The notes under the pieces: generated by a model
What the model saw: only the letters and a program-made list of their open reading frames with translations
What the model was told of the DNA's origin: nothing
Database searches by the model: none
Made by a program: the position numbers and the translations under genes
Source: Orobanche coerulescens
Taxonomy: Eukaryota; Streptophyta; Magnoliopsida; Lamiales; Orobanchaceae
Length of the DNA: 64,000 bases
Assembly: GCA_033398695.1 (NCBI GenBank)
Contig: CM065809.1
Span: 172,660,501-172,724,500 of the forward strand
Direction of reading: 5' to 3'
In this document: positions 55,707 through 64,000 of the stretch, in pieces
Layout of the letters: every line of letters begins with the position of its first letter
Position numbering within the stretch: position 1 is the first letter of the stretch

Positions 55707-58700
55707 TGTAATATCCGGATAAATTGTTGAGTATTTTCATCTGTATTTGAACCCTGTATTACCTGAATTGGTGCTATCAATAATCGAAGTACGATCGTTT
55801 CCGTATTCGTATCCTCATGCATGATAATATCAACCTTTAATCATTTTCATGCAACTACGTCGTAACGCACGCTAATAGGTATGCGTAACGTACGTTACGA
55901 TCTGCAAATAGCGTATGCTACGAGCTAGACGTAGCGTACGTAAGGAGGTCAATAATTGAACAGACTGGCTAGCACATGGACAGCTGGTGGTGGGGCTCGG
56001 AAAGATTCCCGCGGATGAACCTGGACAGTTTTGGGGTCAACGGGTGTTAACGTACGCTAAGGCTTGTAACTAGCGTACGCTAATATGTGTAGCTTACGTA
56101 CGTAATGCATAGGGTGCAACGTACGTAAGCTAGTACAAAACGAGACAGTAAGCTATCAGTGATCGATAGCGTACGTTAATATCGAATGGTAGCGTGCGCT
56201 AAGTATATAACGTACGTAAATGGCTGAGGCTAACGTACGTAAATCTCAAGATATTATATATATGGACAACACCCCATTTCGTTTCTCTTCGTCCCTTTCT
56301 CTTGCAATTCATTTTCCTTCATTTCTAGAGGGTTTCCAACCCTCTAAAACACATAAAGAACACGTAGACTCGATCATTTAAGTTACGAAACATCTTGCAT
56401 TGACATTCAAGCAATCGAAATTGGATGCTACCTCGTGTCTCTGCGTTTCTTTCATATTAAGGTATGTTAATGCTACCTCAACCTTGATTTCGTGTTCTTA
56501 AGGATGTTTTGAACATACCACCAGGATTATTAAGCTCCATAAGATGATTTTTATCCGAACACCATGTTTTTGGAAGTTGGAATGTTCATGCTTTAGTTAA
56601 CCGAGTTAAGAACGTTATAGTCCGACTCTTGTTATGATAATCAAGTAAGGTAAAATTATGAGATTAATAAACCATGTTGTATGGTGTTTCCATAATGATC
56701 ATAGACTTAATGATGGCAACAACCTCAGATGTTCCGAACTACCTTTGAGGATCTATAATCAATATTTGGAGTGAGTATTATGATGGGAGGATTAACTTGG
56801 AATTCATAGACATCAACACCGTAGGATCATTATGATTCACATGAGTATGATATATGTGAATATAACGTACGTTAAGCTTTATGCATTAAATGCGTTATAC
56901 CTCAGAAGGGCGATCGTCGGCGAGAAGAATCTGTCAAGGCATGCTTAGCGTACGCTAATCCTTGTAGCTTACGTGCGCTAACGTGCAGACGTAACGTACG
57001 TTACGTATGTGTGTAACGTACGTTACGAAGAGAACAGTTAGGGTTCGACCATCCTTTTATGCTTTTCCTCGTGTGATTGATTACTTATTTAATGATAGGA
57101 TATTAAGGACGAATTTCCTACGATAATCCAAAGGTTGAGCCTCTCCGATCGTCGTTTTCGTTGGAGTTCGGATTGTTCCAATCAATTGTATTTCCGAGTA
57201 TTAGCAAGAGATTACCAAGGCAAGTACCTTGATATACGAATTATAATTACGTGAAATCATTGTTCTTTGAAGTGTATGAATCATGTTATGAATATACGTA
57301 TTTATATTATATATATATAGATATGTGTGGATATTTATGTAGTATTAATTGATAGAGTTGAAGGCCTAATGTGCTAAGTCTTGATGAACAACGTGCGAGT
57401 TATTGTTTATTTTGCGTAGTTGCGTACTGGTGAATAAATTATGTGGATTGATGAACTGATTTGATAATTGTTGCAACGGTTGGTGTGTGCTTGGTATTTG
57501 TAATAATGTGAATACTTGTTATGAGAGACGTCATATCCGGTACCTCGAGGCGGGCGTGCACTCCGGCTGTTGTACTGTGCAATGAGCGGCTCCATATGAT
57601 TGGTGAACACCGATGTTACTTAATGCGCGAGCAAGGCGCTCTGTGGGAGTGAACGCCGGCGCGGTGACATGTGCAATGGGCGGCCAATATAGTGGAGTGA
57701 ACGCCGGTACACAGTGTGTAAGGGAGGCGCTGGCGTGCTTATTGGTAACGGATATTTGAGCGATAGCTAAGACCCGTTGTCAAATGATTTTGAAATTTAA
57801 ATCTTTGCAACTTACTTTTAATGTTGGTCTTGACGAGAACGCGGATTGTGTTTCTCGGAGTTCGTTCCAAATTGTTTTAAATGTTGGTATCGGGGTTAAT
57901 TAACCAAGGATATTTGAGATCTCCGAGGGTTAATTAATCAGGGGTCTTGAGCAGGATTTGTCGAATGAGAGGTTGTGCCTTTGATTGTACTGTGTTGATT
58001 ATTCGGTGTATTGGGTCGAGGACCCCGTGAGATGTTGAGATTTGATCTCGTGGTGATATTATTTGGATTGGGCCGAGAACCCCGTGAGATGTTGTAATGA
58101 TTCACTTGTGATAGTGTTTTATCATTTGGGTCGAGAACCCCGAATAACGTTGTGATAGTTTTCTTGCAAAATTGTTTTCCACATGTTGGGTCAAGGACCC
58201 GAGAGCTTTTGAAGTATTTTCTAAAGTGTTTCCATCTGATTTTCAAAACCCCAAGATGACCCGAGTCAATATTAATATTTTCGAACTTTCTTATCAAAAT
58301 ACTTTTCCTTTTATAAAAAGGGAATTTTCTGACTCCTTGGGTTCGTTTAAAGTTTCATTGGTGTTATGTTCTGTACGGAGAATATGACAATGTGATTATC
58401 TTTCACCTTGTGTATGTAATACTATTCTGTGCTGACCATTTGAATGTGTGGGTTGTGTTAAGGTTTCACGACTGTTGAGTTTTGTGTTATTATTATTCGT
58501 ATATCTTGTGTGTTATGTACTTGCACTAGCAAAATTCCAGTTTGCTAACCCCCGAGTTTCGGGGGGTGGGTGCCTGTTATGCGCTCAGGTTTTGGCAGCT
58601 CGGGAGCAGTCACAGGATTGGCTGGGAAGGAGATGGAGGACAATGATACTAATCACACCAGAGTTAGAGTCTTTTCTTTTGTTTCATTTTGGTCGGTATT

Positions 58701-58974
58701 TCTCTGTCGTTCGAGTATTCACCCTTGCATGGGTGTAGATTTCATTTATTAAATTGAATTGTCGTTCTTTTCTGTGTTCAAGTTTATTTTCATCATTGAG
58801 ATGTAAGATTCATTTGTTTTCTAAATTGTTTAATGACCTTGACGGTCTGCGTTGTATTTAGATTGACCCCGGTCGGTTAATCATTTTGTAGTCTAGTAGA
58901 GTTTAGCCTTGTAGATCCTTGTAAGAAGGGCCTACGGCGTGTAACATTTCCGGATGTATTCTGGGGGTGTTACA
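55707..58974 (+). repeat. 3' LTR of element B
   Basis: Copy of 38224-41469 with better preserved palindromes. Cores at 55864, 55887, 55910 and 55933; 56050, 56073, 56096 and 56119; 56169, 56192, 56210 and 56233; 56948, 56971, 56994 and 57016, mostly exactly 23 bp apart. Ends GGGGGTGTTACA. Confidence 0.92.
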
Positions 58975-58979
58975 ATGTA

Positions 58980-59705
58980 ATCTCACGATCTCTGCAATAA
59001 ACACTCGTGCCAGTCTCTCTGGACGCCAAGTGTCCTTGATACCCAGGAAATGAGCTGATTTGGTCAGTCGGTCGACAATAACCCAAATCATGTTCATTCC
59101 AGTCCGAGTCCTAGGCATACCGGTAATGAAATCCATAGAAATATCCTCCCATTTCCACTCCGGGATAGGAAGTGGTCGCAAAAACCCTGCGGGTCGCTGA
59201 TGCTCGATCTTAACCTGCTGACAGGTCAAACATCTCGACACAAACTCGCTAACGTCTGTCTTCAAGTTACTCCACCAGTAGTTACCCCTCAGGTCTTTGT
59301 ACATTTTACTCGTACCAGGATGTATGGAGTAAGGCGTGGTATGAGCTTCGCTCAAGATCTTCTGCCTCAGCTCAATAACATTCGGTACACATAGTCTGCC
59401 GCGAAATCTCAGAACGCCATCATCCTGAACCACAAATCCAGGGGCTTTCCCCTTCCTCACATCCTCCCTCAACTGGACCAAACACGGATCATCATAATGT
59501 TTCGCCTTGATATCATCGATCAAGGACGAATTGATCTCTAATGCACATAACTGGCCCTGAACTCTCTGAACCCAAACCTCAATATTTTGACAGATAAAAT
59601 CTCGCTGGATCCTACTCTGTGGTGTAAGTACCTCCAACATCTGTAACGCCATCGGCTTACGGCTCAACGCATCAGCCACTACGTTAGCCTTACCCGGATG
59701 GTAAA
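58980..59705 (-). pseudogene. Element A pol, middle part: RNase H end and integrase N-terminal half
   Basis: From the C insertion point the frame reads YHPGKANVVADALSRKPM (RNase H/integrase linker), then the integrase zinc domain (IHPGTSKMYKDLRGNYWW ... CLTCQQVK), WEDISMDFITGMP (first catalytic Asp), VIVDRLTKSAHF and ends at EIVRLH, where B is inserted. It continues in frame at 38218. No internal stop is seen. The apparent C-terminus after VRLH is B sequence, not part of the protein. Confidence 0.88.
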
Positions 59706-60020
59706 GTATCTGTAATATCCGGAATTTCTACTACTGATGTTTAATATTATTTTATCCGAGTTATATTGTACAGCGTGGAATCTGTACAGTAGAGATAAAA
59801 TAAATAAAGGACTGAGATATCAGTATCGGTATAATTGTCGTATTTGGTCGACAATTACATTTGAGGATATTGTGTATCAGGTTGTCGTACTTTTGATATT
59901 GGGTATATCGTATGATGATATTATCGATTCGATGTTTGTGTTCAGTGTGTCTTATGTTCGCTTTTGGTATGTCGAGACGTTGGACAAGAACCGCGGAAAA
60001 TGGCTAAGTATAGCCTTATT

Positions 60021-60509
60021 AGCGCACGCTGGTATTCATGCATAACGCACGCTATCGTGCAGGATTAGCGCACGCTACGTTTATAGGTTAGCGTACGCTA
60101 GTGCAGACAGATCGGAAGGAATCTGCGTGTGGACCCGGCTTCTTTCGCGCACGTTCGTAAGTCAACGGTTGTTGTCACGAAGTATTAGCGCACGCTAAAA
60201 TATTAGGCTTAGCGCACGCTAACTATGTATCACCAACAAGGAATCTTATCCTTGCCGAGATCTTTGTCGGAATATGGGCGAGTGGTAGGTGAACACCGTA
60301 GCAAGTCAACTTCGGATAGCGCACGCTAAGATAAATGACTTGCGTACGCTAAGCAGATGTTTTACGACGTTAATGCATGGGCATTACGTACGTAAGTTAG
60401 TTTACGAAGCAAGGCGTAGCCTTTGGGCTTCGATAGCGCACGCTAACAAAGTCATTTAGCGCACGCTAAGGCGGTAGCGCACGCTAAACATGAGATGTTA
60501 GCGCACGCT
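60021..60509 (+). repeat. Palindrome array 1 of LTR C (TTAGCGCACGCTAA type)
   Basis: Cores at 60021, 60044, 60067 and 60090 (exactly 23 bp apart), 60187 and 60211, 60318 and 60341, and 60435, 60458, 60476 and 60500, plus one ACGTACGT at about 60387. Confidence 0.92.
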
Positions 60510-60521
60510 AATAATGAATAT

Positions 60522-60530
60522 TATAAAAAG
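60522..60530 (+). promoter_or_regulatory. TATA box of LTR C
   Basis: TATAAAAAG, 13 bp after the last palindrome of the array; a purine-rich leader follows. Confidence 0.65.
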
Positions 60531-61190
60531 GGACGGAAGGGTGTTATGAAGCATTTCGTCCATTCCTTCCTTGTAAATCGAGAGAGAGAGTTTTTAGAGA
60601 GAGGTTTGAGGTCCCAAACACCGAGAGATGATGATCTTTAACAAGATTAAGATGGAGAGCATGGATTCAAGCCTCGTTCTTCAAGTTATTCATGATTCTT
60701 GGAATGGAGTCTAGTGTTCTTATTCTTGGTTCATCCAATCCGTAATTTTCGTATCCTCTTGATGATGGTTCGTTTTTCTTGGATGATTTCATGTAAGGAG
60801 CATGTTGGATAATCATATGATGATGTTATATGAGATTCAATGGAATTTTGATAAGAGTTTCGGATGTTAGTTAAGATTCTTCTTACTATAAGGATGGTGA
60901 TTCGTTTAACCCGATCTAAGATGGATTTCTGAATCTTGTTAATTATATTGATCGATTTAGAGGAGTTAAATCATGATACGAGGTTGAATTCGGATTGAAT
61001 ATGATATGATCCTTGTTATCGAGTCGGTTTGATTGTTGATGTTATTATTGATATATGGACATTGATATTATCCTTGTGATAGTTATGGTGTCGTTTATCT
61101 TCAAGAGATATGGAGATTTATGTCTCCCTTCATTCGGATTCGTAGTTGCAAGATGCTAGTCGATGCTTGGAATGCATGCCATCAGACATT

Positions 61191-61268
61191 AGCGCACGCT
61201 AAGCTTACCGCTAGCGCCGCTTCGGGAGCAACTTAGCGCACGCCTACGTTAGGTGATTAACGTGCGCT
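61191..61268 (+). repeat. Palindrome array 2 of LTR C
   Basis: Cores at 61191, 61213 (degenerate AGCGCCGCT), 61235 and 61259; spacing 22, 22, 24. Confidence 0.8.
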
Positions 61269-62094
61269 AAGTAGGCGACATGCGATATTTTTGTGTTTTG
61301 ATTAGGAATTCGTGATGGTTTGACTTGGTTGTTTCTGACTGTGTTTATTCGAGGTTGTGTTGAACCGTTGAGTTCGATTGGTTAGTATTGTCTGTTGTTG
61401 ATTGTTATCGGATATGTGTTATTTGATTTATTCGATAGGTTGAGATTGCTGATCGGTGATTATATCCGGATATTGCGGTCGTGTTCGAGTATGTCCATTG
61501 TATTGCTTTTGATCGGGCCGAGGAGCTCGTAGACAAAGGCAATGTGTTCGGCAGCAGCTTCGTGGTATCGGTATCGAGGCAAGTTATTACTTGCTCAGTT
61601 ATAATATTTAATGAATGATTTCGGTTTCATTTCGTTTATAATGCATATAGCGATGATTATTATTGTGAACTGTGGATATTCGGATCGCATATCGTTCTTT
61701 CGATTCTGGGAGGTAAATCATAATGTATATGCTTTATCTCATTTATTGGTAACTTCGAGTATCGAGGTTACATTATAATAAAGACGAAGATATGAGTATC
61801 TATAGTTCATTGTACGTTTGGATCGCCGAGCATTGAGGATAATCGTCGGTGATGATTGGACATCGAGGTTGCTCCCGAAGGACTCGGGGCAAGTATTCCA
61901 TATTGATTATGGTTTAGTGTTATTTATTTTGGTCTCGTACATTTTCTTTCATGTTGTTGAACATGAAGTAGTCTTAGTATATTGTCATGTTGTCGTGCAT
62001 GTTATGTTGTTCATGTGGATGAACGTGTTGATTTGCATATGTGTATGCATATTGTGTTGTTTTTGTTGTGTAAATAATCCGATGGGATTATGAG

Positions 62095-62400
62095 GATCTA
62101 TGCTGAGGGCGCTGGATCGAATGTCCACCATGTGTTGGTTCGACGGGATCATCATGGGGATCTATCTTTGAGGCGCTGGATCGTTGGACGGTGTTTTCCA
62201 CCATGCGTAGGTTCGAAGAGATCATCATGGGGATCTATGCCGAGGCGCTGGATCGTTGGATTACCGGATTGTGTTGATGGAATCGGTGAATTCGCATCAT
62301 TGATTTTATCATGTGTTGTTGTTCACATGTGTATTGTTAGTTATCCACCTTATGTTGATCGATAGATCAACAAAGGGATCTATCTTTGAGGCGCTGGATC
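62095..62400. repeat. GC-richer direct repeats in LTR C
   Basis: Four copies of GGATCTAT followed by GAGG(G)CGCTGGATCG at about 62095, 62160, 62231 and 62375, with ATCATCATGGGGATCTAT blocks. Confidence 0.75.
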
Positions 62401-63381
62401 GTCGGATTTCCATTGAGTATACATGATTGTTATTGTTGTGATCATATTGACGTGGTCATATGAGTATGCATTTGTAGGTCTTGTGTTAGGACCTTGTCCG
62501 TATTGCATTGATCTGATCTCGGATTAGACTGGTATGATTGTCGTGGCACTTCATATCTCGAGGTATGTTCCGTATTTTCCTTTGGTATTTGTCTTGATGG
62601 ACGATCGGTTATCCTCTTGGGATTTGATGATGTTATTCGATGGATCGTATTGGTCAGAAATGGTATATTTCCGTATCGTGAGTTGGTTATGACAGTTTGA
62701 GAACCTTGAGTATTGTTTGAGGTACAGGACTTATATTATGTTCGAGTTTATTGGTAAATCGAGTACATGCTGTGAAATGTGATAATGGCTACTCGATGAG
62801 AATCACTTGAGTAAGCAAAGTTATGGCGGTAAGATTACATTGGTCGTATTCTTATGTTGTATTCTCATTGGTATGTTATTATTAATGTGATGTGACAGAT
62901 TATCATTGTTGGATATTATGGTGACCCGTCGTGGGATTTCTTTTAGGTTCTCGGAGTATCGAGCTTGTAGCGGTCGTGAAGAGATGAGCTTCCTGAGGAT
63001 ACCGCTAGGACATGTTCTGTACATTGAATTTCTTGATTGGTTCTTGTTTTCCGCTGCTAGAGTATCGTTTTGGTTGGTCTTTTTCCGCTGCGTGAGTATT
63101 TTGAGACGCTCTTTTGGTATCTGGTAACTGAGGTTACTTTGGAAATCGTTTTCTAAACTTTTGAGTATCGGCTGTTTGGCCTTACGATTTCAAATGAGTT
63201 TTACGACGGTTTTTGATAAATGGATTTTATAAGTCTTTGTGAATTTTTAAAGTTAGTACCGTCGTTGGCCTCTTGGGCATTTGTAAATGTTTGTGAAAAT
63301 TTCTTTTTAGCCTTGTGGGTTCCATCTCGGGGCCCACGGCGCTGTAATATTTCCGGTTAAATCTGGGGGTGTTACAGTATC

Positions 63382-64000
63382 TCGAGGTCGTAATCTTTAA
63401 TTAGCTCCAACCACCTACGCTGTCTCATATTTAACTCTTTCTGACTGAAGATATACTTCAAACTCTTGTGATCTGTAAAAATCTTACACGACGACCCATA
63501 GAGATAATGCCTCCAGATCTTTAAGGCGAAAACGACCGCAGCTAACTCCAAATTGTGCGTGGGGTAATTCACCTCATAAGGTTTCAACTGGCGGGACGCA
63601 TACGCGATGACCCTATCTCTCTGCATCAAAACACATCCGAGCCCAAGGCCCGAATCATCACTATATACTACGAAATCCTCGTTCCCCTGAGGCAGTGCTA
63701 AAACGGGTGCGGTAGTCAAACGTCTCTTTAACTCGTCAAAACTGTCCTGTCTGTCTGCAGTCCACTCGAACTTCTGAGTTTTCTGGAGCAACTGAGTGAG
63801 TGGTCTAGCGATCTTAGAAAATCCCTCCACGAATCTACGGTAATAGCCAGCAAGACCCAGAAAACTCCTCACCTCCTTCACATTCTTAGGCGGCTCCCAA
63901 GCCATCACCGCCTCTATCTTCTGCGGATCTACCCGAACTCCCTCTGCTGAAATCACATGCCCGAGGAACATCACTTCCTCGAGCCAAAACTCACACTTAG
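63382..64000 (-). pseudogene. Element A pol: end of reverse transcriptase and RNase H (partial)
   Basis: The frame is open to the right edge of the window ([17 protein letters not shown]). It has the RT thumb [20 protein letters not shown], then the RNase H domain: [17 protein letters not shown] (first Asp), [20 protein letters not shown] (Glu), [20 protein letters not shown] (Asp). It ends at the C insertion point after DYDLEI and continues in frame at 59705. No stop or shift is seen. Confidence 0.9.

Larger units (their letters stand above)
38224..58974 (+). mobile_element. Element B: non-autonomous Tekay-derived LTR element with small gag-like ORF
   Basis: Two LTRs (38224-41469 and 55707-58974) flank a short internal domain (about 2.3 kb after removing insert D). 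Target duplication ATGTA at 38219-38223 and 58975-58979. The PBS follows LTR1 and a purine-rich tract with TTTCGGGACGAAACTT precedes LTR2. The only coding sequence is a CCHC protein split by D; no pol. It must rely on proteins of an autonomous relative, such as A. Confidence 0.88.
59711..63376 (+). mobile_element. Solo LTR C of a Tekay-type element, 3.7 kb
   Basis: TGTAATATCCGGAA to GGGGGTGTTACA, target duplication GTATC at 59706-59710 and 63377-63381. Plus orientation. Contains palindrome arrays at 60021-60509 and 61191-61268, a TATA box at 60522, and GC-rich direct repeats (GGATCTAT, GAGGCGCTGGATCG) at about 62095-62400. Short ORFs within it are not genes. Confidence 0.88.
35183..64000 (-). 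mobile_element. Element A: Tekay-type Ty3/gypsy chromovirus, partial, with nested inserts
   Basis: Minus-strand element whose 3' LTR is 35183-37301 and whose pol runs in pieces 38218-37337, 59705-58980 and 64000-63382, interrupted by B (38224-58974) and solo LTR C (59711-63376). Removing both inserts and one copy of each target duplication restores one continuous frame. The 5' LTR and gag lie beyond the right edge. Left flank TTAAT (35178-35182) is the expected target duplication. Confidence 0.88.

Noticed and set aside
61818..62365. Two 91-codon ORFs in LTR C
   Set aside because: Composed of LTR sequence including the GGATCTAT repeats; no domain.

Overview
The window is nuclear DNA of a flowering plant, most likely a eudicot with a large, repeat-rich genome. 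The evidence is the plant-type phytocyanin gene, spliced MULE and CACTA transposase sequence, RTE-type LINEs, an Au-like SINE, and Ty3/gypsy elements of the Tekay and Athila types. There is no rRNA, tRNA, CRISPR or operon structure. The only recognisable intact host-type gene is a two-exon phytocyanin on the minus strand (31197-31789). Almost everything else is transposable elements, many of them nested.

Region 1 (1-14.7 kb) is a mosaic of short elements. It holds the end of a reverse-transcriptase-linked protein with a zinc motif and nuclease-like domain (2-991), a MULE-like foldback element with a 10-bp target duplication (2304-3542), a deleted copy of the phytocyanin locus (4040-5255), a Tourist-like MITE (6140-6988), another foldback element (7063-8009), a broken gag gene with its primer-binding site (8210-9634), an RTE LINE (11085-12606), and a roughly 0.6-kb sequence present twice. 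The second copy of that sequence carries an RTE tail (18-bp target duplication) and a hAT-like MITE; the first copy shows the empty sites.

Region 2 (14.7-20.0 kb) is a complete MULE with 116-bp terminal inverted repeats, a perfect 9-bp target duplication and an apparently intact three-exon transposase of about 770 residues. Its first intron holds an antisense fragment of a host gene encoding a LisH-like N-terminus, flanked by 61-bp direct repeats.

Region 3 (20-35.2 kb) holds MITEs, CACTA-like termini with palindromic subterminal repeats, a TNP2-type fragment, a 2.6-kb solo LTR (27547-30136), the phytocyanin gene and AT-rich Helitron-like sequence.

Region 4 (35.2-64 kb) is a nest. Element A is a minus-strand Tekay-type chromovirus that runs off the right edge. 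Its pol is interrupted by element B (38224-58974; plus strand; 3.2-kb LTRs; coding only a small CCHC protein) and by solo LTR C (59711-63376). Element B is itself interrupted by element D (42703-54640), a minus-strand Athila-type element with decayed gag-pol and an env-position ORF. Every insertion has a 5-bp target duplication, and removing the inserts restores the outer reading frames.

The most unusual signal is regulatory. Four different Tekay-type LTRs and the Athila element all carry arrays of short CG-containing palindromes or near-palindromes (TAACGTACGTTA, TTAGCGCACGCTAA, TTACGGCCGTAA types) repeated every 22-24 bp. Where a TATA box can be seen, the arrays lie upstream of it. In the Athila element a second array precedes a TATA box, a leader intron and the env-position ORF, which suggests an internal promoter.
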